From the NCBI GenBank assembly GCA_003220195.1, contig QHRT01000057.1, forward strand, positions 1,654 through 9,403: 7,750 nucleotides of DNA. The letters are read 5' to 3'. Below are positions 1 to 6,568 of the stretch, in pieces. The translations under genes and the position numbers were made by a program. Source of the DNA: Candidatus Rokuibacteriota bacterium. Its GTDB lineage: Bacteria; Methylomirabilota; Methylomirabilia; Rokubacteriales; CSP1-6. Numbering within the stretch: the stretch's first letter is position 1; each line of letters opens with the position of its first letter. A model generated the notes under the pieces. That model saw only the letters and a list, made by a program, of their open reading frames with translations. It had not been told where the DNA came from and ran no database searches.

Positions 1-825
1 AAGGGCGGAGCTCGGAGCGGACCCCCACTGGTGATCCGACCGGAAGGCGCCGCGCAGCTCGCCTTGATCGGGCCGCCGAACGCCGGCAAGTCGTCGCTGC
101 ATGCGCGGCTCACCGGCTCGGGCGCGCACGTCGCGCCGTATCCGTTCACGACGCTCCACCCGGAGCCGGGGATGCTGCCGTACGAAGACGTTCATTTCCA
201 GCTCGTCGATTTGCCGGCGGTCTCGCCCGAGCATCCGTTGCCGTGGCTCGCGAACACGCTCGCGACGGCGGACGCGGCGCTCCTGGTCGTGGACCTGAGC
301 GACCCTGACAACGTCGAGCAGCTCGAGCTGGTGCACGCGGTGCTTCGCGACAAACGCGTGACGCTCACGGCGGACTGGGCGCGAGCGGATCACCCGGATC
401 ACGCGGAAGACGACGATCCGTTCGCAGTGCGACTGCCGACGCTGCTGCTCGCGAACAAGACAGATCGCGTCGCCGATGCCGACGCCGAGCTCCGCGCATT
501 CGTCGAGATCACGGGGCTTCGCTATCCCGCGCTCGCAATGTCCGCCACCACGGGAAGCGGACTCGGCGGGCTCGGTCGCTGGCTCTTCGAGCGGCTCGGC
601 GTCGTCCGCGTGTACACCAAGGCGCCCGGACGCCCGGCGGACCACGGTCGACCATTCACGTTGCGTCGCGGCCAGACGGTCGAAGATGTCGCGTGGCTCG
701 TGCACAAGGACGTTGCGCGGTCGCTCCGCTATGCGCGAGTCTGGGGCAAGCGCGGATTCGACGGACAGCAGGTCGGTCGAGCTCATCGGGTCGAGGACGG
801 CGACGTGATCGAGCTGCACGGGTGA
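1..825 (+). CDS. DRG/Obg-like TGS-domain GTPase, 5' truncated by window edge
   Basis: This is a translation-factor-class GTPase of the DRG/Obg-related TGS family. Counting from the GTG at 31, the P-loop GPPNAGKS is at residues 14-21, the switch-I PFTT at 38-41, the Walker B/G3 region VDLPA at 59-63, the G4 motif NKTD at 142-145 and the G5-like SAT at 171-173. A C-terminal TGS domain spans about 190-264 and ends in DGDVIELHG. The frame has no stop from base 1 and reads KGGARSGPPLV before the GTG, which resembles the basic linker preceding the G domain in this family. The true start is therefore probably upstream of the window and the GTG at 31 is internal. TGS GTPases usually associate with ribosomes or RNA, but the substrate of this subfamily is not established. 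G3 has Ala where many GTPases have Gly. The family call is firm; the cellular role is open. Confidence 0.88.
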   Translation, partial: KGGARSGPPLVIRPEGAAQLALIGPPNAGKSSLHARLTGSGAHVAPYPFTTLHPEPGMLPYEDVHFQLVDLPAVSPEHPLPWLANTLATADAALLVVDLSDPDNVEQLELVHAVLRDKRVTLTADWARADHPDHAEDDDPFAVRLPTLLLANKTDRVADADAELRAFVEITGLRYPALAMSATTGSGLGGLGRWLFERLGVVRVYTKAPGRPADHGRPFTLRRGQTVEDVAWLVHKDVARSLRYARVWGKRGFDGQQVGRAHRVEDGDVIELHG

Positions 826-846
826 GCCCGACCGGTCGAGAGCTAT

Positions 847-864
847 CCGGAGCGCCCGCTCCGG
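847..864. repeat. Perfect 8-bp inverted repeat upstream of the PPOX gene
   Basis: CCGGAGCG at 847-854 is followed, after CC, by its exact reverse complement CGCTCCGG at 857-864. An overlapping alternative pairing is GCGCCC at 852-857 with GGGCGC at 863-868. No T-tract follows, so it is not a textbook intrinsic terminator of the GTPase gene. It lies directly upstream of the -10-like hexamer at 868-873, so it could be an operator or a weak terminator-like hairpin. The function is inferred; the symmetry is seen directly. Confidence 0.45.
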
Positions 865-867
865 GCG

Positions 868-897
868 CATAATCAGCCAATCCAGTTTTCGGGAGGG
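868..897 (+). promoter_or_regulatory. Possible -10 element and Shine-Dalgarno for the PPOX gene
   Basis: CATAAT at 868-873 matches the sigma-70 -10 consensus at five of six positions. It would start a transcript near 880, giving a short leader. The purine-rich GGGAGGG at 891-897 is a strong ribosome-binding site five bases before the ATG at 903. The -35 position (about 845-850, ATCCGG) is poor, so an activator or another sigma factor would be needed. The ribosome-binding site is convincing; the promoter is tentative. Confidence 0.35.
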
Positions 898-902
898 ACT
901 TC

Positions 903-1535
903 ATGTCGACAGGTCCATTCAAGGACGTGGTCAGCTCGGAGAGCGAGCTGCGGGCGCTCGTCGGCCAGCCGAGCGAGCGCGCGATCAAGAAAGAGACGGC
1001 GGTCCTCGACCGCTTCGCCCGCGCGTTCATCGCGAATTCTCCGTTCCTGCTCCTCGGGACGTCAGGCGTGGACGGCCGGTGCGACGTCTCGCCCAAAGGT
1101 GATGGTCCGGGATTCGTGCTGGTCCTGGACGATCAGCATCTCCTGATCCCGGATCGGCCGGGCAACGCGCGCATCGACGGGATGCGGAACATCCTCCAGA
1201 ATCCGCACGTCGGATTGATCTTCCTGATCCCCGGCCGCGAGGACACGCTGCGCGTCAACGGCCGCGCCGTGGTTCTCCGCGACACGGAGCTGCTCGATCG
1301 CATGTCCGTTTCCGGCAAGCTCCCGAAGCTCGCGATCGGCGTCGAGGTCGAGGAGTGCTTCTTCCACTGCCCGAAGGCGTTCAAGCGCGGGAAGCTCTGG
1401 CAGGCCGATCAGTGGCCGGCGTCCGACGTCGTGGCGTCGTTCGCGCAGATGCTCCACGACCGCACGAATCAGACGTGCACGGTCCAGGAGCTGGAGGCCT
1501 CGCTCGAGGAGCGCTACAAGACCCAGCTCTATTGA
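903..1535 (+). CDS. PPOX-type FMN-dependent flavoprotein, MSMEG_1061/DR2398-like
   Basis: A 210-residue split-barrel flavoprotein of the pyridoxamine-5'-phosphate-oxidase superfamily. Family-type segments visible are the strand with DVSPKGDGPGFV (61-72), the FMN-phosphate-contact region around DRPGNARIDGMRNI (84-97), the following strand NPHVGLIFLIPG (100-111), TLRVNGRA (115-122) and the C-terminal HCPKAFKRGKLW (155-166). The HCPKAF-R-KLW signature is what I associate with the MSMEG_1061/DR2398 group rather than with true PdxH. Proteins of this kind bind FMN, or in related groups F420, and reduce small molecules; the substrate is unknown. No signal peptide or membrane segment is seen, so it should be cytosolic. 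The ATG at 903 follows GGGAGGG. It is 36 bases upstream of the EthD-like gene, so the two are probably co-transcribed. Family call strong, reaction unknown. Confidence 0.86.
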   Translation: MSTGPFKDVVSSESELRALVGQPSERAIKKETAVLDRFARAFIANSPFLLLGTSGVDGRCDVSPKGDGPGFVLVLDDQHLLIPDRPGNARIDGMRNILQNPHVGLIFLIPGREDTLRVNGRAVVLRDTELLDRMSVSGKLPKLAIGVEVEECFFHCPKAFKRGKLWQADQWPASDVVASFAQMLHDRTNQTCTVQELEASLEERYKTQLY

Positions 1536-1539
1536 GCTA

Positions 1540-1557
1540 TCGCGAGAGCTGTCGCGA
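1540..1557. repeat. Short repeated palindrome TCGCGA between two genes
   Basis: TCGCGA occurs at 1540-1545 and again at 1552-1557, and each copy is followed by GA, giving TCGCGAGA twice with a 12-base period. Because TCGCGA is its own reverse complement, the two copies could also pair as a 6-bp stem with a 6-base loop in the short spacer of the presumed operon. It may be a minor mRNA-processing hairpin or chance in G+C-rich DNA. Confidence 0.2.
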
Positions 1558-1571
1558 GAAAGGAGCCGGTC

Positions 1572-1928
1572 ATGCCGATCCAGAGCCGCTATCTCTTCTG
1601 CGCTGCGATGGACGTCGAGCCGTCGAAGGACGCGCTGTTCAACGAGGTCTACGACCAGGAGCACGTGCCGCTGATCGCGACCGTACCGGGCGTCATCGCG
1701 ACCGCGCGCTTCACGCGCGAAGAGCTCACGATGATCATCGGCGGTGAGCGCAAGACGATCGTGATCGAGGGGGAGCCGCGCTACAACGCGCTGTACGAGC
1801 TCGAGAGCCCCGACGTGCTGACGAGCGAGGCGTGGGCCAAGGCCGTCGACCAGGGCCGGTGGCCGGGCGAGGTGCGGCCGTTCACGAAGAACCGCCGGCA
1901 CGTGCTGTATCGCCGCATCGTGCCCTGA
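1572..1928 (+). CDS. EthD-like dimeric alpha/beta-barrel protein, small, function unknown
   Basis: A 118-residue protein with no signal peptide or membrane segment. The N-terminal half has the ferredoxin-like layout of EthD/ABM-type dimeric alpha-beta barrels: an opening strand YLFCAAMDV (7-15), a helix with EVYDQEHVPLIATVPGV (25-41) and the strand IATARF (42-47). The acidic-His-Pro helix followed by PGV and a strand ending in RF is typical of that fold. The C-terminal segment YNALYELESPDVLTSEAW (71-88), then GRWP and RPFTKNRRHVLY, completes a second beta-alpha unit. AAAGGAG at 1559-1565 lies six bases before the ATG. Such proteins often act as small monooxygenases, isomerases or decarboxylases, or as partners of flavin enzymes, but no catalytic residue is certain here. 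Position behind the flavoprotein gene suggests a joint role. It converges on the kinase gene, whose stop is 22 bp away, with no clear terminator between them. Confidence 0.7.
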   Translation: MPIQSRYLFCAAMDVEPSKDALFNEVYDQEHVPLIATVPGVIATARFTREELTMIIGGERKTIVIEGEPRYNALYELESPDVLTSEAWAKAVDQGRWPGEVRPFTKNRRHVLYRRIVP

Positions 1929-1950
1929 GTCGGTCGCGTCCTCGGGTCGC

Positions 1951-4053
1951 TCAGTCGCGCGCGCTTAGCGGTAGCGTGAACGTGAACGTCGAGCCCCGCC
2001 CGACCTCGCTCTCGAGCCAGAGGCGCCCGCCGTGGAGCTCGACGAACTTGCGTGACAGCGCGAGCCCGAGGCCGGTGCCCTCGGTCTGCTTGTTCGCCGT
2101 CCCGACCTGCCGGAACTCTTCGAAGACCGCGTCCTGATCCTCCGGCGCGATCCCGACGCCCGTGTCGGCCACCGATAGCTCGACCATGTCGCGCTGGCCG
2201 ACGACGGCGCGCACGTCGACGCGGCCGCCCTCGGGGGTGAACTTGAGCGCGTTCGAGAGCAGGTTCAGGAGGACTTGCTTCACCTTGCGCTCGTCGGCGC
2301 GGATCGGCCCCAGGCGCTCGTCGATCTCGCGCTCGAGCGTGATGCCGCGCCGGCCGGCGCGCTCGCGGACCACCATGAGCGTCGTCTCGATCGCCTCCGG
2401 CAGATCGAATTCCGTCGGATCGAGGTCCATCCGGCCCGCCTCGATCTTCGAGAGATCGAGGATGTCGTTGATGAGCGAGAGGAGATGACGGCCCGAGTCC
2501 AGGATATCTCTGAGATATTCCGCCTGCTTCGCGTTCACCGGACCGAACATCCCCTCGGCCAGCACCTCGGAGAAGCCGAGGATCGCGTTCAGCGGTGTCC
2601 GGAGCTCGTGCGACATGTTCGCCAGGAACTCGGATTTGTGGCGGCCCGCCTCCTCCAGCTCCGCGTAGAGCCGTGCCTCCTCCAGGGCGGTCGCCAGCTG
2701 CTGGCAGAGCAGCGTGAAGAGCTCGATCTGGGCAGACGTGATCGGACGCCGCGTCGTCTTGTTGTCGGCGCTGGCCACGCCGATCGCGCGGTCGCCGGCC
2801 ACCAGCGGCACCACGATGAAGCGCCGCGTGCGGAAATAGGCACGGTCCTGGAACGCGGCGCCGAGCGGCCAGACGCGCTGCACGTCGTCGTCGCTCAGGA
2901 TCTTGACCGGCTGACGCGTGGCGTACGCCTGATAGAGGGGCCCGGCGTCGGGTGAGCACGGCAGGCTCTCGAACATCTCCACGCCGGCGGCGGCGGCCAC
3001 GTCGAACCGGGCGCCGTCCGACGACACGAGCGCGACGTAGAAGCGATCGAACTCGAGCACCTCCTGGACGCCCTCCACGAACGCGCGCAGGCGGTCCTTG
3101 GGGTCCCAGGAAAGCTGCAGCGAGGCGTTCACACGGTAGAGACGTTCGACGACCTCGCGCTGCTCCTCCGCCTCCGCGAACCGCTGGCGCAACACTTCCT
3201 CGGCGCGCTTGCGCTCGGTGATGTCCCGATAGATCCCCTGGAAGCCGATCGGCTGCCCCTCGGGGTCGCGCATCATCCGCGTGCGGCCCTCGAGCGGCAC
3301 CGAGCTTCCGTCCTTGCACAGCGTGTGCACGTCGAAGAGCGACGGGAGCTTCTCGCCGGCCAGGGCGCGGCGCGTGCGGTCGGCCATGCGCTCGCGATCG
3401 ACGGGCGCGACGAGCTCGTCCCACGTGTGCCCTTGCAGCTCTTCGAGCGTGAACCCGGTGAGCCGCTGGTAGGCCTGGTTGGCGGTGACGATCCGGCCTT
3501 CCAGGGTGAAGGTCAGGATGGAGTCGTTGGCGTTGTCGAAGAGACTCCGGTAGCGCTCCTCGCTCTCGCGCACCGCGGCCTCGGCCCGCCGCCGTTCGCT
3601 GATGTCACGAAACAGCCCGAGGTGCTCGATCGGCTGTCCGTCCGCGTCGCGGATGAACCGTGCCCAGCCCTCGACCGGGATCAGGCTGCCGTCGCGCCGC
3701 ACGGCCTCCAGCTCGAAGAGCTTTGGGATTTTTTCTCCGGCCAGCGCGCGCCGGACGCGCTCCTGGCCAAGCTCCACCGAAGCCGGGGTCACGATCATGC
3801 CGACGTGCTGCCCGAGCATCTCCTCGCGAGACCAGCCCAGCGATCGTTCGGCAGCGCGGTTGGCGTCCACGATCGTCCCGTCGATCCGGCACGAGATGAT
3901 CATGTCTTCGGCGTGCTCGAAGAGCGCACGGAGCCTCGCCCCGCTCTGGCGCATCGCCTCTTCGCTGCGACGGCTCTCGCGGAGACTCTTCTGGAGAGCG
4001 CGGACACGGCGGCGCAGGGCGTCGATCTGGGCGGCACGGTTGGCTCGCGGCAT
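1951..4053 (-). CDS. Cytoplasmic sensor histidine kinase, PAS-PAS-GAF-HisKA-HATPase
   Basis: A 700-residue sensor kinase without transmembrane segments, so probably cytosolic. Order: basic coiled coil (about 1-40), PAS 1 (36-153) ending in RDISERRRAE, PAS 2 (160-280) ending in RDITERKRAE, a short coiled coil, GAF (about 305-460), then HisKA with phospho-acceptor His482 in SHELRTP. The HATPase domain has its N-box around NLLSNALKFTP (597-607), G1 DTGVGI (630-635), the F-box-like EEFRQV and G2 GTGLGLAL (659-666). All residues needed for autophosphorylation are present. There is no receiver domain and no adjacent response regulator, so the partner is elsewhere. The ATG at 4053 is preceded by GGAAGG four bases upstream. 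The two PAS domains are alike (both contain RRALAGEK) and probably arose by duplication. It is divergent from, and paralogous to, the next kinase. The ligand cannot be told. Confidence 0.92.
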   Translation of the reverse strand: MPRANRAAQIDALRRRVRALQKSLRESRRSEEAMRQSGARLRALFEHAEDMIISCRIDGTIVDANRAAERSLGWSREEMLGQHVGMIVTPASVELGQERVRRALAGEKIPKLFELEAVRRDGSLIPVEGWARFIRDADGQPIEHLGLFRDISERRRAEAAVRESEERYRSLFDNANDSILTFTLEGRIVTANQAYQRLTGFTLEELQGHTWDELVAPVDRERMADRTRRALAGEKLPSLFDVHTLCKDGSSVPLEGRTRMMRDPEGQPIGFQGIYRDITERKRAEEVLRQRFAEAEEQREVVERLYRVNASLQLSWDPKDRLRAFVEGVQEVLEFDRFYVALVSSDGARFDVAAAAGVEMFESLPCSPDAGPLYQAYATRQPVKILSDDDVQRVWPLGAAFQDRAYFRTRRFIVVPLVAGDRAIGVASADNKTTRRPITSAQIELFTLLCQQLATALEEARLYAELEEAGRHKSEFLANMSHELRTPLNAILGFSEVLAEGMFGPVNAKQAEYLRDILDSGRHLLSLINDILDLSKIEAGRMDLDPTEFDLPEAIETTLMVVRERAGRRGITLEREIDERLGPIRADERKVKQVLLNLLSNALKFTPEGGRVDVRAVVGQRDMVELSVADTGVGIAPEDQDAVFEEFRQVGTANKQTEGTGLGLALSRKFVELHGGRLWLESEVGRGSTFTFTLPLSARD
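1972..2640. repeat. Left arm of inverted repeat formed by paralogous kinase cores
   Basis: This segment encodes residues 472-694 of the minus-strand kinase. Reverse-complemented, it aligns along its whole length with 5868-6536 of the plus-strand kinase, and both arms span 223 codons. A perfect 47-base match lies at 2438-2484 against 6024-6070, and 2581-2640 matches 5868-5927 at 55 of 60 bases by hand comparison. I did not compute the overall identity. Confidence 0.8.
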
Positions 4054-4178
4054 CCAGCCTTCCAGCCTAGGCGAGGTTCGGGGAGGTCACAAGCTCTTCC
4101 CGGCCGGCGGCCGGAGGACCGCGCGATCAGTGGTGCTGAGGGCACTCGTTATGACAAGATCTGGCCAGGTATGGCTGT
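4054..4178. promoter_or_regulatory. Divergent intergenic region between two kinase genes
   Basis: These 125 bp must carry the promoters of both kinases. On the minus strand, TTGTGA and TAGGCT (complement of 4064-4069) are separated by 17 bases, a weak sigma-70-like pair very close to the start codon. On the plus strand, TATGAC at 4150-4155 is a possible -10 with no good -35. A 6-bp inverted repeat, CCGGCC at 4100-4105 and GGCCGG at 4109-4114, sits near the middle and could bind a regulator shared by both genes. None of these is strong. Confidence 0.3.
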
Positions 4179-6551
4179 ATGACTCCGCGCGGCCGGCTGA
4201 TCCGCAAGTACGTTGTCATCTTCGTCGCCCTGGTGAGTGGCGCCCTGCTCGCCAGCGGGGCCATCGAGATCTATTTCTCGTACCAGGAGAACAAGGCGGC
4301 GCTCGTCGACCTTCAGCGTGAAAAGGCGGCCGGCGCCGCCACGCGGATCGAGACCTACGTCAAAGAGATCGAGAAGCAGATGGGCTGGACGACCCAGCCC
4401 CAGCTCGTGGCTCCGACGGCGGCGCTGGAGCAGCGACGGGTCGATTACCTCCGGCTCCAGCGGCAGGTCCAGGCCATCACCGAGCTCAGCTATCTGGACG
4501 CGTCCGGCAAAGAACAGCTCCGCGTGTCGCGGCTCGCGATGGACGTGGTCGGCAGCCAGGAGGACTTCTCCCGGAAGCCGAAGTTCGTCGAGGCGAAGAA
4601 GGGCCGCACGTGGTTCGGTCCGGTCTACTTCCGCAAGGAATCCGAGCCGTACATGACGATCGCCATGCCGCAGATCGGCGGCGGCGGCGTGACGGTCGCG
4701 GAAGTGAACCTCAAGTTCATCTGGGACGTCGTGTCGCAGATCAAGATCGGCAAGGCCGGGCGGGCCTTCGTCGTGGACGGCGACGGGACGCTCATCGCGC
4801 ATCCGGACATCAGCCTGGTGCTGCAGAAGACGAGCCTGGCGTCCTTGTCCCAGGTCAAAGCCGCGTTGAGCGGAAGCCCGGCCGAGCGGCGGGAAGTGAC
4901 GATCGCGACCGATCTCGGCGGCAAATCCGTCTTGACGTCGCACTCGACGATTCCGACGCTTCGCTGGACCGTCTTCGTCGAGCAGCCCCAGGAGGAAGCG
5001 TTCGAGCCGCTCTACGCGTCGATCAAGCGCACGATCGGGCTCGTCGCGCTGGGCGTGCTCCTGTCCGTCGTCGCCAGCATGCTGCTGGCGCGCCGGATGG
5101 TGCAGCCGATCCGCGCGCTCGGCGAGGGCGCGGCGCGGATCGGCGCCGGCGAGCTCGGTCATCGGCTCCAGATCAAGACCGGCGACGAGCTCGAAGCCCT
5201 CGCCGACGAGTTCAATCGCATGACCGCGCAGCTCCAGGAGTCGTACGCGACGCTCGAGCGCCGCGTCGAGGAGCGCACTCGCGAGCTCGATCAGCGCTCG
5301 CGCGAGCTGACGCGCTCGGTGCAGGAGTTGACGGCGCTCGGGGAAGTGAGCCGGGCGGTGACGTCGACGCTCGATCTCGACGCGGTGCTGAACACGATCG
5401 TGTCGCGGGCCAGCGCGCTCGCCGGCGCCGATGGCTGTTCGATCTACGAGTACGACGAGCCCGCCGAAAACTTCCGGATGCTGGTGACGCAGCAGGTCAC
5501 CGCCGACGAGCTGCTGACCGCGCAGCGCGCGGTCAGCATCAGGAGGGGCGAGGGCGCCGTCGGACGCCTGGCGGAGACGCGGCAGCCCGTCCAGATTCCC
5601 GACATCCTGGACCCGGGTGCGTACCACGGGCCGCTGCGTGACGCGCTGGTTCGAGAAGGCTATCGCGCGGTGCTCGCGGTGCCGCTGGTGCGCGAGGACC
5701 GGGTGATCGGCGGACTGGTCGTGACCCGCAAGATTCCCGGCGAGTTCCCGGCGGAAACCGTGGAACTGCTCCAGACGTTCGCGACGCAATCGGTGCTGGC
5801 GATCCAGAACGCGCGGCTCTTCCGCGAGATCGAGGTAAAGGGCCGCGAGCTCGAAGTGGCGAACCGCCACAAGTCGGAGTTCCTCGCGAACATGTCGCAC
5901 GAGCTCCGGACCCCGCTCAACGCGATCATCGGGTTCTCCGAGGTCCTGATCGACCGCATGTTCGGTGACCTGAACGACAAGCAGGACGAGTATCTGCAAG
6001 ACATCTACGCGTCAGGGCGGCACCTCCTCTCGCTCATCAACGACATCCTCGATCTCTCGAAGATCGAGGCCGGACGGATGGAGCTCGAGGTCACGCGCTT
6101 CGACCTGTCCCAGGCGATCGACAACGCGCTCACGCTCGTGCGAGGGCGGGCCGACGCCCACGGGATCCGGCTCCAGCTGGACGTCGACGAGCGCCTGGAC
6201 GAATTCTCGGGCGACGAGCGGAAGATCAAGCAGGTCCTGGTCAACCTCCTGACGAACGCGGTGAAGTTCACGCCGGAGGGCGGCACGGTGTCCGTCCACG
6301 CCGCGCTGACGAATGGCGCGGTGACCATCGCGGTTGCGGACACCGGCATCGGCATCCCGGCCGAGGATCAGGGCCTGATCTTCGAGGAGTTCCGCCAGGC
6401 GCGCACGGATCACGCGGGCAAGCGCGAGGGCACGGGTCTCGGGCTCGCGCTGACGAAGAAGTTCGTCGCGCTGCACGGCGGAGAGATCTGGGTGAAGAGC
6501 GACGTCGGGCAGGGCTCGACCTTCACCTTCACGCTGCCGGTCCAGAGCTGA
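4179..6551 (+). CDS. Membrane sensor histidine kinase, dCache-HAMP-GAF-HisKA-HATPase
   Basis: A 790-residue inner-membrane sensor kinase. The first membrane helix is about residues 11-33, and a periplasmic region of some 250 residues follows. Its later part, AFVVDGDGTLIAHPD (196-210), is typical of the membrane-proximal half of double-Cache sensors. The second helix is about 285-304, followed by HAMP (304-357), a signalling coiled coil (355-390), GAF (about 395-545) and HisKA with His574 in SHELRTP. The HATPase domain shows Asn689/Asn693 in its N-box, DTGIGI (721-726) and GTGLGLAL (751-758). All catalytic motifs are intact. dCache domains usually bind small metabolites such as amino or organic acids; the ligand here is unknown. 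The ATG at 4179 has no strong Shine-Dalgarno, but an in-frame TGA at 4152 rules out a much longer start. No receiver domain or response regulator accompanies it. Its kinase core closely matches the divergent neighbour. Confidence 0.93.
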   Translation: MTPRGRLIRKYVVIFVALVSGALLASGAIEIYFSYQENKAALVDLQREKAAGAATRIETYVKEIEKQMGWTTQPQLVAPTAALEQRRVDYLRLQRQVQAITELSYLDASGKEQLRVSRLAMDVVGSQEDFSRKPKFVEAKKGRTWFGPVYFRKESEPYMTIAMPQIGGGGVTVAEVNLKFIWDVVSQIKIGKAGRAFVVDGDGTLIAHPDISLVLQKTSLASLSQVKAALSGSPAERREVTIATDLGGKSVLTSHSTIPTLRWTVFVEQPQEEAFEPLYASIKRTIGLVALGVLLSVVASMLLARRMVQPIRALGEGAARIGAGELGHRLQIKTGDELEALADEFNRMTAQLQESYATLERRVEERTRELDQRSRELTRSVQELTALGEVSRAVTSTLDLDAVLNTIVSRASALAGADGCSIYEYDEPAENFRMLVTQQVTADELLTAQRAVSIRRGEGAVGRLAETRQPVQIPDILDPGAYHGPLRDALVREGYRAVLAVPLVREDRVIGGLVVTRKIPGEFPAETVELLQTFATQSVLAIQNARLFREIEVKGRELEVANRHKSEFLANMSHELRTPLNAIIGFSEVLIDRMFGDLNDKQDEYLQDIYASGRHLLSLINDILDLSKIEAGRMELEVTRFDLSQAIDNALTLVRGRADAHGIRLQLDVDERLDEFSGDERKIKQVLVNLLTNAVKFTPEGGTVSVHAALTNGAVTIAVADTGIGIPAEDQGLIFEEFRQARTDHAGKREGTGLGLALTKKFVALHGGEIWVKSDVGQGSTFTFTLPVQS
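5868..6536. repeat. Right arm of inverted repeat formed by paralogous kinase cores
   Basis: Encodes residues 564-786 of the plus-strand kinase and is the inverted partner of 1972-2640. The longest perfect match I found is 47 bases (6024-6070), covering LLSLINDILDLSKIEA of the HisKA domain. Conservation stops at the HisKA boundary; the GAF and upstream sensor regions of the two kinases do not align by eye. This points to duplication of a catalytic module with different sensors attached, or to gene conversion of the core. Confidence 0.8.
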
Positions 6552-6568
6552 GGCGTCGGGTGTGACGG

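Noticed and set aside
31..33. GTG at 31 as the true start of the GTPase gene
   Set aside because: The same frame is open to base 1 and encodes a basic, family-like linker; no ribosome-binding site precedes the GTG.
1062..1901. 279-codon minus-strand open frame across the flavoprotein and EthD-like genes
   Set aside because: It spans two well-supported plus-strand genes and shows no recognisable domain.
1929..1950. Terminator between the convergent EthD-like and kinase genes
   Set aside because: Only 22 bases, with no convincing stem and no T-tract on either strand.
1781..3424. 547-codon open frame on the minus strand in another phase of the cytosolic kinase
   Set aside because: Arg/Ala/Gly-rich shadow frame; the kinase frame has complete domains over the same DNA.
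3729..3736. Run of T (A on the coding strand) in the first PAS domain as a programmed frameshift site
   Set aside because: The reading frame is intact through it, both sides encode PAS sequence in the same frame, and there is no alternative product in the shifted frame.
3325..4182. 285-codon plus-strand open frame opposite the cytosolic kinase
   Set aside because: Antisense shadow without motifs; it overlaps the divergent promoter region and the start of the next kinase.
4149..5999. 616-codon open frame on the minus strand
   Set aside because: Antisense shadow of the membrane kinase gene. It is rich in Arg, Asp, Leu and His with no domain motifs, as expected opposite a high-G+C gene.
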